A DNA stretch of 36,182 nt from an uncultured Rubrobacteraceae bacterium (lineage in GTDB: Bacteria; Actinomycetota; Rubrobacteria; Rubrobacterales; Rubrobacteraceae). The notes below the pieces were generated by a model. It worked only from the letters and a program-made list of their open reading frames with translations, searched no databases and was not told where the DNA came from. The stretch spans positions 1 through 36,182 of the forward strand of contig CADCUT010000107.1 in NCBI GenBank assembly GCA_902805975.1, given 5' to 3'. Positions within the stretch are counted from its first letter, which is position 1; the number at the start of each line of letters is the position of its first letter. Below, in pieces: positions 8,012 to 14,321 of this stretch. A program made the translations under genes and the position numbers.

Positions 8012-8981
8012 GCGGCGTCCCGGCGCCGTGGCTTATCTCCCTTATGGAGTCGAGCGTTATGGTGCCGCTTGAAGACCCGTTGCTGTCGCCGTTCTGGACC
8101 ACCACGCCCCTGTCGGCCCCGGCGCCGATGATCTCGGAGAGAGCGTCGCGCAAGGACCACTCCTCCAGGATGCGTGGCAGGTCGTGCCCGTTGCCCGTGG
8201 GCGGTTCGAGTTCCACGTCGCCGACCCGCGTGAGCGAGAGGCGCTTGAGGACCCTGTCGCCCCCGACGAACGACTGGACGAACTCGGAGGCCGGGTTGAC
8301 GAGCACGTTCTCGGGGGTGTCGTACTGGGCCAGGATGCCGCCCTCTTTCAGGATGGCTATCTTATCGCCCATCTTTATCGCCTCGTCGATGTCGTGGGTG
8401 ACGAAGACGATGGTCTTCTTGATGTTCTCCTGGATGTGCAAAAACTCGTTCTGGAGCCTGTCGCGGGTGATCGGGTCGACCGCCCCGAACGGCTCGTCCA
8501 TGAGCATGATCGGCGGATCGGCCGCGAGCGCCCTGGCGACGCCTATGCGCTGCTGCTGGCCCCCGGAGAGTTCGGCCGGGTACCTGCCCCTGTACTGGTC
8601 GGGCGGGAGGCCTACGAGATCCATCAGCTCGTCCACGCGGCCGTTCGTCCGGTCCTTGTCCCAGCCGAGCAGGTTCGGGACCGTGGCGATGTTGTCGGCG
8701 ATCGAGCGGTGGGGAAAGAGGCCGATCTGCTGGATGGCGTACCCGATCTTGCGCCTGAGCTGCGTCCCGCTCATGGACGTGTTCGGCTCGCCGTCTATGA
8801 GGATGCGGCCCTCGCTCGGCTCTATCAGCCGGTTGACCATCCTCATGCTGGTCGTCTTGCCGCAACCACTCGGCCCGACCAGCACGCATATCTCGCCGTC
8901 TTTGATGTTGAACGTGAGATCGTTTACGACCGGCCTGTCGGAGCCGGCGTAGGTTTTGCTTACGCCCTCAAACTCGATCAT
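8004..8981 (-). CDS. opuCA: Osmoprotectant ABC transporter ATP-binding protein
   Basis: A 325-residue ATPase of the OpuCA/OpuBA/ProV group. Walker A is G36-PSGCGK-T43, the signature is LSGGQ at about 138-142, Walker B is IMLMDE at about 158-163, and the H-loop is in 'FVTHDIDEA'. The C-terminal ~80 residues after the ATPase core are shorter than the paired CBS domains of OpuCA, and only a weak CBS-like remnant is visible. Ionic-strength sensing by tandem CBS domains may therefore be reduced or absent. The ATG at 8981 has AGGAG upstream on the minus strand and a TATATA element 10 bases away. First gene of the operon ATPase-permease-permease-binding protein. Confidence 0.94.
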   Translation of the reverse strand: MIEFEGVSKTYAGSDRPVVNDLTFNIKDGEICVLVGPSGCGKTTSMRMVNRLIEPSEGRILIDGEPNTSMSGTQLRRKIGYAIQQIGLFPHRSIADNIATVPNLLGWDKDRTNGRVDELMDLVGLPPDQYRGRYPAELSGGQQQRIGVARALAADPPIMLMDEPFGAVDPITRDRLQNEFLHIQENIKKTIVFVTHDIDEAIKMGDKIAILKEGGILAQYDTPENVLVNPASEFVQSFVGGDRVLKRLSLTRVGDVELEPPTGNGHDLPRILEEWSLRDALSEIIGAGADRGVVVQNGDSNGSSSGTITLDSIREISHGAGTPRG

Positions 8982-9158
8982 CGCGCGCTCCTATATAACC
9001 GTACGTAGCATTGCCTCCCATGGTCTCTTCTCCTCCTCGGTCCCGTCATAGCGCCTCCTGCGGCGTAAGGGAATCGTTCGGGGAAGTATACGGTACTCTT
9101 GTGCCGCAAGTCCAAGCATTTCGCAAACATACTCTTTTCACGGTATATAACGGTGCGC
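8982..9158. promoter_or_regulatory. Divergent promoter region between the osmoprotectant operon and the FAD oxidoreductase
   Basis: The 177-base spacer has a TATATA -10-like box on each strand: at 8992-8997 for the minus-strand operon (10 bases from its ATG) and TATATAAC at 9144-9151 for the plus-strand gene. The two boxes sit in similar surroundings when read on the plus strand: TATATAACCGTACG at 8992 and TATATAACGGTGCG at 9144. A third related string, GTATACGGTAC, occurs near 9087. The near-repeat could be an operator, but this is weak evidence. Confidence 0.4.
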
Positions 9159-10253
9159 GTGAGCACAAAGACTTACCGGCCCACGATAGCCCTCGCCGGC
9201 GGCGGCCATGCCAACCTCCACACTCTTCGACGCGCGGGCGAACTCACCCGTCGCGGCTTCGACGTGGTCCTCGTCGACCCGTCCGAACACCTCCACTACT
9301 CCGGCATGGCGACGGGCGTGCTCTCAGGCTCCTACAAGCCCGGCGAGAACCGCATTGGCATACGAAGTCTCGTCGAACGCGGCGGGGGACGCTTCGTGCG
9401 GGGCAAGGTCGCTGAGGTGCTCCACCGGGACCGCCTCCTGTTGCTGGAAGATGGCCGGACCATCCGCTACGACGCCGTCTCGTTCTGCCTGGGGAGCGAG
9501 ACGCGGGGCGGGGGCGGAACGGTGCCCGTAAAGCCGGTCTCCAACCTGGAAGGGGTGAGGGGACGACTCCTCGCCCCTGAGGTGGGCGAACCTTTCAGGA
9601 TCGCGATCGTCGGGGGTGGGGCCGCCGGCTGCGAGGTCGCCGCCAACCTCGCAGCCCTGGCGCGGGATGCCGGATCGGGGGCGGAGATGACGCTCGTCGA
9701 GGCCGCACCCGACCTCCTGCCCAAATCGCCGAAGACCGCCCGCCGGATCATGACGGAGCACCTCCGGCACCTCGGGGTCAGGGTTATTCTGGGCCAACCG
9801 GCCCGGCTCGGGAGCGGCGCCGGCCTCATAGATGGGATAGACCTGCGGGCCGACCTCACCCTCGCCGCCACGGGCGTCGCCCCGCCGGACTTGTTCACCC
9901 GCTCCGGCCTGGCGACCGGAGACGACGGCGCCATGTGGGTCGACCGCCACCTCCGCAGCCCAAACGAGACCCGGATCTTCGGCGGCGGGGACTCGGTCGC
10001 CTTTCGCGGGGGCCGGCTCCCCCAATTCGGGGTCTACGCCGTCCGCCAGGGCCCCGTCCTCTACCGTAACCTCCAGGCCGTCCTGCGCGGGGAACCACTC
10101 TCCACCTACAGACCGCAGAGACGCTATCTCTACGTCCTGGACCTCGCCGACGGAACGGGCCTCGCCATCTACGGTTCGCTCACCAACCGCAGCCGCCCCG
10201 CCCTGCGCCTCAAGCGCCGGATAGACCGTCGGTTCATGCAGCAGTACGGCTAG
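9159..10253 (+). CDS. FAD-dependent pyridine nucleotide-disulfide oxidoreductase (NDH-2-like)
   Basis: The chosen start gives about 364 residues. The N-terminal FAD-binding motif is 'TIALAGGGHANLHTLRR', a GGGHA variant of GxGxxG. A second dinucleotide-binding motif 'IAIVGGGAAGCEVAANLA' lies near the middle, and the late 'TRIFGGGDSVAF' is the FAD-contacting GD motif. GGGHAxL and the overall layout recall the stand-alone or SelD-fused branch of NDH-2-like oxidoreductases. No selD gene is present here, and the acceptor is unknown. Starts: a TTG at 9099 is the longest frame. A GTG at 9159 lies 7 bases after a TATAAC box, has no Shine-Dalgarno, and begins just before the FAD motif, so I favour it as a leaderless start; GTG 9153 is also possible. 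Confidence 0.8.
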   Translation: MSTKTYRPTIALAGGGHANLHTLRRAGELTRRGFDVVLVDPSEHLHYSGMATGVLSGSYKPGENRIGIRSLVERGGGRFVRGKVAEVLHRDRLLLLEDGRTIRYDAVSFCLGSETRGGGGTVPVKPVSNLEGVRGRLLAPEVGEPFRIAIVGGGAAGCEVAANLAALARDAGSGAEMTLVEAAPDLLPKSPKTARRIMTEHLRHLGVRVILGQPARLGSGAGLIDGIDLRADLTLAATGVAPPDLFTRSGLATGDDGAMWVDRHLRSPNETRIFGGGDSVAFRGGRLPQFGVYAVRQGPVLYRNLQAVLRGEPLSTYRPQRRYLYVLDLADGTGLAIYGSLTNRSRPALRLKRRIDRRFMQQYG

Positions 10254-10399
10254 TCAGCCCGGCGCTCCTCGACACAGTCCAGCCCAGCTACTCCCATGCC
10301 CGGCCGTCGGGATTTCGGCCGAGACGTTGGTCCTGTTGAGAGCGGAGCCTGCAGGGCGAAGCGTGCTGAACGCGGAGGCATTAGCCTGGGCGTGCTAAC

Positions 10400-10675
10400 T
10401 CAACCTTTTCTGCCTATGCCGAGCAGGAGGTAGAGCACGAAGTAGAGCGCGACGGCGGTCAGGGCGACCGTGAAGAAGCTGCCAGGGTCCAGGTAACGCT
10501 GGAGGGCGGGGACGGCGTTGAGGAGGAGGGCCGCCGGGGACTCGAGCAGCGCGCCGAGGCTGTAGACGGCCCGGGTCACGGTGTTCGCGTTGGCGCCGAC
10601 GTTGACGTATACCAGGGCGACGTGGATCAGGATCAGGAGTATCACGAAACCCAGGATCGTGCGAATTAGCGACAT
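10400..10675 (-). CDS. Small YggT-like / two-helix membrane protein of unknown function (91 aa)
   Basis: Two long hydrophobic segments ('TILGFVILLILIHVALVYV' and 'FFTVALTAVALYFVLYLLLG') flank a loop with 'SLGALLESPAALLLNAVPAL'. The start is ATG 10675, preceded by a very good GGAGGGAGAGAAG ribosome-binding region. It follows the minus-strand membrane gene at 10705-11061 after 29 bases and is likely co-transcribed with it. The size and two-helix layout are only loosely reminiscent of YggT; the family is not certain and no catalytic motif is present. Confidence 0.65.
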   Translation of the reverse strand: MSLIRTILGFVILLILIHVALVYVNVGANANTVTRAVYSLGALLESPAALLLNAVPALQRYLDPGSFFTVALTAVALYFVLYLLLGIGRKG

Positions 10676-10704
10676 CTTCTCTCCCTCCCTCCGCGGGCGC
10701 CGCT

Positions 10705-11061
10705 CTAGGAGGCGGCCCGCTTGTGGCTGGAACGGTTCTCTTTCGTGGTCTTCTCGGACCCTTCCGGCACGGGGCCGGAAGGGTAACCCCTCGCGCGTCT
10801 GCCCGACCCGTCCTTCTTCGCGTCGCCGAACAGCAGAAAGACGGCGCCCGCCACGAGAAAACAGACCATCCCGACGAGAAAAGTAACAACGTCCCGCATC
10901 GCCACGCCCGCGGCGCCTGCGGCACCCGAGACCCAGCACAACGCGAAGAGAACCCCGGCCTCGCGGTTCTTGTCTTCGGAGGCCATATAGACGCCGAGGG
11001 CGACACCGGCAAGGCAGATCAGCAACAGCGCGACGCCGATGACGGTAAGGACTAGGCTCAC
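10705..11061 (-). CDS. Small membrane protein of unknown function (118 aa)
   Basis: Three transmembrane segments occupy residues ~1-80 ('SLVLTVIGVALLLICLAGVAL', 'AGVLFALCWVSGAAGAAGV', 'FLVGMVCFLVAGAVFLLFG'). They are followed by a basic, Ser/Lys/Arg-rich cytoplasmic tail of about 40 residues. I do not recognise the family. The GTG at 11061 lies six bases downstream of a TAGTAT -10 box with no Shine-Dalgarno, so the message is probably leaderless. The second small membrane-protein gene follows directly. Confidence 0.65.
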   Translation of the reverse strand: MSLVLTVIGVALLLICLAGVALGVYMASEDKNREAGVLFALCWVSGAAGAAGVAMRDVVTFLVGMVCFLVAGAVFLLFGDAKKDGSGRRARGYPSGPVPEGSEKTTKENRSSHKRAAS

Positions 11062-11067
11062 CCCGCA

Positions 11068-11073
11068 ATACTA
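11068..11073 (-). promoter_or_regulatory. -10 box (TAGTAT) of the small membrane protein pair, leaderless
   Basis: Minus-strand TAGTAT ends 6 bases before the GTG at 11061, the same geometry as other leaderless starts in this window. There is no TG extension here. Confidence 0.45.
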
Positions 11074-11115
11074 CCCGACGCGCAACCGGTTGACACGACG
11101 CCGGTCACCTGCCGG

Positions 11116-11496
11116 TCACCTGCCGGCCATCGACCGGCGATAGGCTTTCATGGCGTCGAAGAACTCCTCCCAGGAGCGCCCTGGAGACTCGAGCCGGTTC
11201 CCGTAGAGCGAGAACTTGTGCACCAGCTCGTGCACCGCCGAAGCGTCGTCCGAGACGCACCCGGGCCGCGCCACGATCAACACCTCCCAGTCCTCCTCTT
11301 CCTTTATGTTGCCTATCGCCTCCTTGAGGCCCGGCTTGTGGTAGAGGAGCGTGCCGGGGGCGCCGATGTCCTCGTAGCGGGCCACGATGTCGTGGCCGTT
11401 CTGGGCGGCGAACGCCTCGCAGGCCTCCTCCTGTTCTTCGCGGGAGGGCGTCTTTCCGGCGGGGTCCGTGCGGATGTAGAGGGCGGCTCGGGGCAC
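11116..11496 (-). CDS. Degenerate serine-recombinase (resolvase N-terminal) domain protein
   Basis: The 126 residues follow the resolvase catalytic-domain pattern. 'AALYIRTD' stands in place of the usual Y(A/V)RVS, then come 'REEQEEACEAFAAQNG', 'VARYEDIGAPGT', 'KPGLKEAI' and 'WEVLIVARPG'. In active serine recombinases the first motif supplies the nucleophilic serine and the last block is a DRLSR-like arginine motif. Here the serine position is Asp and the arginine block is RPGCVSDD, so recombinase activity is not expected. There is no C-terminal zinc-ribbon or DNA-binding extension. It may be a domesticated fold with a structural or regulatory role. The GTG at 11496 lies 9 bases after a TGCTATCAT element; the gene is divergent from tRNA-Pro. 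Confidence 0.65.
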   Translation of the reverse strand: MPRAALYIRTDPAGKTPSREEQEEACEAFAAQNGHDIVARYEDIGAPGTLLYHKPGLKEAIGNIKEEEDWEVLIVARPGCVSDDASAVHELVHKFSLYGNRLESPGRSWEEFFDAMKAYRRSMAGR

Positions 11497-11505
11497 TGAA
11501 AATTC

Positions 11506-11514
11506 ATGATAGCA
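11506..11514 (-). promoter_or_regulatory. Extended -10 promoter (TGCTATCAT) of the resolvase-like gene
   Basis: Read on the minus strand, TGC directly precedes TATCAT, which ends 9 bases before the GTG at 11496. It faces away from the tRNA-Pro promoter at 11526-11534, so two promoters lie back to back within 30 bases. Confidence 0.5.
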
Positions 11515-11525
11515 CGGCCCTCGTC

Positions 11526-11534
11526 TGGTATGAT
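11526..11534 (+). promoter_or_regulatory. Extended -10 promoter (TGGTATGAT) of tRNA-Pro
   Basis: TGG plus TATGAT lies 22 bases upstream of the mature tRNA 5' end, leaving a short 5' leader for RNase P. It resembles the TGGTAAACT element before the tRNA-Lys array. Confidence 0.55.
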
Positions 11535-11556
11535 TCGGCCTTGCGAAGACACGCGT

Positions 11557-11630
11557 CGGGACGTGGCGCAGTCTGGTAGCGCACTCGGCTGGGGGCCGAG
11601 TGGTCGCCGGTTCGAATCCGGCCGTCCCGA
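11557..11630 (+). tRNA. tRNA-Pro (anticodon GGG)
   Basis: A 74-base cloverleaf. The acceptor CGGGACG pairs with CGTCCCG, the D-arm is GCGC...GCGC, the anticodon stem CTCGG/CCGAG encloses the loop CTGGGGG (anticodon GGG, reads CCC), and the T-arm carries GGTTCGAATCC. The discriminator base is A and CCA is not encoded. Confidence 0.97.
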
Positions 11631-11668
11631 CTTTCTCAAGAACCGCTTACGGAGAGGCCCGATACGTT

Positions 11669-11788
11669 TTGGACACTATCTACCTGCTGCTCGGCATCGT
11701 TGGGTTCATGGCCGTGATCGCGGCGTTCTTTTTCGGCGGCTTCCTCGTCCTGGACTTTCTCTGGGGCCGCCGCGGGGGAGACGCCTAG
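11669..11788 (+). CDS. Tiny single-pass membrane peptide (39 aa), tentative
   Basis: A TTG at 11669 opens a frame of 39 residues: a short N-terminus, one strongly hydrophobic segment ('IYLLLGIVGFMAVIAAFFFG' and onward), and a basic end 'WGRRGGDA'. GGAGAGG lies 11 bases upstream of the TTG, rather far. It sits between tRNA-Pro and the ParB/Srx-fold gene. Longer in-frame starts fall inside the tRNA and are not credible. The coherent helix-plus-basic-tail pattern is the only support for a real gene. Confidence 0.4.
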   Translation: MDTIYLLLGIVGFMAVIAAFFFGGFLVLDFLWGRRGGDA

Positions 11789-11815
11789 AAGGGCCCGAAG
11801 GCCCCGCGCTTTTAC

Positions 11816-12580
11816 GTGATCTCCTCCCTCAAAGACCTCCGCCTCGTGGAGCCGGGGTGCCTCCTCCTGCACGAGGCCCACGATGAGAACCGCCTCGCCC
11901 GACTGAAAGAGCGCATCTTATCCGAAGGCGAACAGCGCAACCCCGTCCTGGCCTCGTCCTACGGGGATCGTTACCTCGTCCTCGACGGCGCCCACAGGGT
12001 CCGCGCGATGGACGAGATCGGCGCCCGCTTCGTCCTCGTGCAGGTCGTGGAGCCGCCGGAGCGGGCCGAGGGCTGGGGCCACGTCGTCGGGGGCATGGGT
12101 CCCCTCGAACCGGACGCCGCGAACGGGCTGGTGCTCGGCGGGGAGGACGGCGATGGCGAGGCCGTCGCCGAGATCGAGACGTCCGGGGGCGAGACCGTCT
12201 CCGTCCGGTCGCGGGAGGCCGGTTCGCTGGCCCGGTCCCGGGCCATGTGGGCGTTGCAGGCCCGCTACCCCCATGAGGCGGCGGTGAGGCGCGTCGAGCC
12301 GGATGGGGCGGTGCGCCTCTCGGGTGGGGAGGTCCTGATCCGTTACCGCCCTTTCGCCCCGAAGGATCTCGTCGAGATCGTTGGCTCAGGCGCCGTTCTG
12401 CCGGCGGGCGTTACCCGCTTCAGGGTGCGCGAGCGCGTCCTCGGCGTCCGCTACCCCCTGGGCATGATGATGGACGGCGAGCCCCGCGTCCGCAACGTCG
12501 AGCTGCGAAGGTTCGTCTCGGAGCGTTGGGCCGAGAACCGCGTGCGCTACTACCGGGAGCCCGTCGTCCTCTTTGAGTAG
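11816..12580 (+). CDS. ParB/sulfiredoxin-fold protein, SbnI/SerK free-serine-kinase-like
   Basis: The 254 residues begin with a ParB/Srx-type domain. 'LLLHEAHDENRLARLKERIL' has Glu at residue 20; it is followed by 'EGEQRNPVLAS' and the 'LDGAHR' motif (D57-G-A-H60-R61). These features match the layout of the free L-serine kinases SbnI and archaeal SerK, which make O-phospho-L-serine, rather than chromosome-partitioning ParB. There is no helix-turn-helix centromere-binding domain, and the C-terminal end 'RVRYYREPVVLFE' looks like that kinase branch too. The activity is an inference. The GTG at 11816 lacks an obvious ribosome-binding site. A strong terminator follows. No siderophore or cysteine genes are nearby to identify a pathway. 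Confidence 0.65.
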   Translation: MISSLKDLRLVEPGCLLLHEAHDENRLARLKERILSEGEQRNPVLASSYGDRYLVLDGAHRVRAMDEIGARFVLVQVVEPPERAEGWGHVVGGMGPLEPDAANGLVLGGEDGDGEAVAEIETSGGETVSVRSREAGSLARSRAMWALQARYPHEAAVRRVEPDGAVRLSGGEVLIRYRPFAPKDLVEIVGSGAVLPAGVTRFRVRERVLGVRYPLGMMMDGEPRVRNVELRRFVSERWAENRVRYYREPVVLFE

Positions 12581-12617
12581 CCGGAACCCTGCGGGGGTAT
12601 AACCGCCAGCAGGAAGG

Positions 12618-12645
12618 GTGGGGCGGCCATCGCCGCCCCACTTTT
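12618..12645 (+). terminator. Intrinsic terminator downstream of the ParB/Srx-fold gene
   Basis: A perfect 10-base-pair stem (arms at 12618-12627 and 12632-12641) with a CATC loop is followed directly by TTTT. It separates this gene from the solute-binding protein gene. Confidence 0.85.
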
Positions 12646-12712
12646 GGGGGATCGCCGATAAGGCCTCCGTTCGGGGGTGTCCCGCGGCGGCGGAGCAGAA
12701 GGAGTGCGCGTG

Positions 12713-14044
12713 ATGGACGGAGAGACGATACGGCGGATGGGGAGCCGGGGCGTAAGCCGCCGCGGCTTTCTGAAGATGGGCGGGCTCGCCGGGGCGGTGG
12801 TGCTCGGGGGCGGCCTCATGGCCGGTTGCGGGGGCGCAGAGAGCTCCGGCGGGGCCGTCGAGATCACGCTCGGGTTCATACCCGACGAGGCGGGCGGGCT
12901 CCAGACCCTGCTCGACCGCTTCAACGAGCAGAACAGGGGTGAGATCCGGGTCAATTGGCGCCAGATGCCGGCCTCCAGCGCCGAGTTCTTCGAGCAGATG
13001 CAGGCCGAGCTCCAGTCCGGAAGGTCCACGATGGACATCATCGGGGGCGACGTCGTCTGGCCGGCCCAGTTCGCGGCCAACGGCTACATCCTGGACCTCT
13101 CGGATCGCTTTACGCAGAAGATGCAGCAGAACTACCTCGAAGGCCCGATCCAGGCCGTCCAGTACGAGGGCAAGACCTACGGCGTCCCCTGGTTCACGGA
13201 CGCCGGGATGTTCTACTACCGGACGGACCTTCTGGAGAAGTCCGGCTTCTCCGAACCGCCGAAGACCTGGGACGAGATGAAGGATATGTCAGAGAAGGTC
13301 CAGGCGGAGAGCGGGACGAAGTTCGGCTTCGTCTTCCAGGGGGCGCAGGACGAGGGCGGCGTGGTGGACGCCCTGGAGCACATCTGGAACGCCGGGGGAG
13401 ACGTCCTCGACGGAAACAGGGTCATCATAGACAGCCCCGAGTCAGCCGAGGGCCTGGCCCTCCGGCGGAGCCTCATCACCGATGGCGTGGCGCCGCAGGC
13501 GTCTGGGGACTACACCACGCAGGAGTCGCAGGCGAGCTTCACTAACGGCGACGTGGTCTTTATGCGCAACTGGCCGTTCGTCCACGCCCTTCTCTCCGAC
13601 CCCGAGACCTCCAGGGTAGAGCCGAGCCAGGTTGATATCGGGGCGTTGCCGGTGGCGGGGGAGGGGGACACGAGCTTCAGCGGCCTCGGCGGGTGGAACT
13701 TTATGGTCAACGCTGACGCTGAGGACAAGATCGAGGAGATCTGGGCCTTTATCGAGTTCATGTCCGCCCCCGAGCAGCAGCAGACGTTCGCGATAGAGAG
13801 CGCGCGCCTGCCCACCCTCAAGAGCCTCTACGAGGACGACGAGGTCCTGAACAAGCTGCCGGTAGCCAGGCTGGGCCAGGAGGCCCTCACGAACACCCGC
13901 CCGCGCCCCGTCTCGCCGGTCTACTCGGATATGTCCCTTGAGATGGCCGAGGAGTTCAACGCCGCGCTCAAGGGTGAGGTCTCCGTGGACGAGGCGCTCG
14001 CCACCCTCCAGGGGGGATTGCAGGACATAGCCGACCAGGCGTAG
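12713..14044 (+). CDS. Tat-exported ABC transporter solute-binding lipoprotein (family 1, sugar type)
   Basis: The protein has 443 residues. It carries a twin-arginine motif S15-RRGFLK-21, a hydrophobic stretch, and a lipobox LMAGC with Cys39, so it should be exported folded by Tat and then lipidated. The mature domain resembles family-1 (MalE/UgpB-like) binding proteins: 'EITLGFIPDEAGGLQTLLDR', 'TMDIIGGDVVWPAQFAANGY', 'GVPWFTDAGMFYYRTDLLEK' and 'GGWNFMVNA'. Such proteins bind sugars or polyols for ABC import. No permease or ATPase genes are adjacent, so it is an orphan and probably works with a transporter encoded elsewhere. The ATG at 12713 has AAGGAG eight bases upstream; GTG 12710 and GTG 12677 are in-frame alternatives, the first of them equally spaced. 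Confidence 0.88.
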   Translation: MDGETIRRMGSRGVSRRGFLKMGGLAGAVVLGGGLMAGCGGAESSGGAVEITLGFIPDEAGGLQTLLDRFNEQNRGEIRVNWRQMPASSAEFFEQMQAELQSGRSTMDIIGGDVVWPAQFAANGYILDLSDRFTQKMQQNYLEGPIQAVQYEGKTYGVPWFTDAGMFYYRTDLLEKSGFSEPPKTWDEMKDMSEKVQAESGTKFGFVFQGAQDEGGVVDALEHIWNAGGDVLDGNRVIIDSPESAEGLALRRSLITDGVAPQASGDYTTQESQASFTNGDVVFMRNWPFVHALLSDPETSRVEPSQVDIGALPVAGEGDTSFSGLGGWNFMVNADAEDKIEEIWAFIEFMSAPEQQQTFAIESARLPTLKSLYEDDEVLNKLPVARLGQEALTNTRPRPVSPVYSDMSLEMAEEFNAALKGEVSVDEALATLQGGLQDIADQA

Positions 14045-14045
14045 A

Positions 14046-14163
14046 GGAGGCATCAGGTTTCAGGGGTTGTCGTCGGGGCCCGAGACCCGTATTCGCAGCC
14101 GGAAATGGACTTCGAGCATCAGCCGCGCCCCCTGATGCCTATGGCCTGATGCCTGATGCCTCC
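14046..14163. repeat. Inverted-repeat-bounded heptad element (AGGCATC type)
   Basis: A perfect 12-base inverted repeat bounds this 118-base segment: GGAGGCATCAGG at 14046-14057 and its complement at 14152-14163. The right side has extra copies of the unit (CCTGATGCCT at 14131 and again at 14145-14160). It begins two bases after the stop of the solute-binding gene and ends just before the purA promoter. The interior has no gene. Related units occur at 5324-5349 and 19795-19974. Confidence 0.6.
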
Positions 14164-14180
14164 AATTCCGTAAAACCATG

Positions 14181-14189
14181 TGCTAGGCT
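14181..14189 (+). promoter_or_regulatory. Extended -10 promoter (TGCTAGGCT) of the purine operon
   Basis: TGC plus TAGGCT ends 6 bases before a GTG at 14196. Predicted transcription starts at that GTG, 122 bases ahead of purA. No convincing -35 is visible; the heptad element abuts the -35 position. Confidence 0.5.
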
Positions 14190-14195
14190 GCACCC

Positions 14196-14321
14196 GTGGC
14201 AGAGAGCGGCGGTCTCGACCGGATGGCGAATGGTTTCGGCTTCCGGCCGGGCGTACTCGCTTTTCCGCCCCGCCGCGTTTACCTTGGAGTCCTGCACACC
14301 ACCGCGGAGGTAGAGCTTTGA
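14196..14321 (+). CDS. Candidate leaderless leader ORF overlapping the purA start (41 aa)
   Basis: A GTG placed 6 bases after the purine-operon -10 box opens a 41-codon frame. Its TGA (14319-14321) overlaps the purA TTG start (14318-14320). Translating ribosomes would finish exactly at the purA start site, the geometry of a coupled leader peptide. The GGAGGT Shine-Dalgarno of purA lies inside this frame. The peptide ('AESGGLDRMANGFGFRPG' at its start) matches nothing I recognise. The frame could be chance, because GC-rich leaders are often open. Confidence 0.35.
   Translation: MAESGGLDRMANGFGFRPGVLAFPPRRVYLGVLHTTAEVEL

Noticed and set aside
10254-10399. Spacer with partial inverted strings (CGGCCG...CGGCCG; TTGAG...CTCAA)
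   Set aside because: No U-tract-bearing hairpin, no coding frame, and no match to the heptad repeat; left unannotated.
10395-11068. Longer minus-strand frames running across both small membrane-protein genes
   Set aside because: They only become protein-like after ATG 10675; the upstream part is an out-of-frame reading of the gene at 10705-11061.
11791-11813. GGGCC-CGAA-GGCCC hairpin with TTTT a few bases later, upstream of the ParB/Srx-fold gene
   Set aside because: The stem is only 5 base pairs and the T-run is separated by five bases, so it is too weak to call a terminator.
14180-14317. 46-residue N-terminal extension of purA from ATG 14180
   Set aside because: It crosses the -10 box, has no family similarity, and the TTG at 14318 has a strong GGAGGT site at correct spacing.
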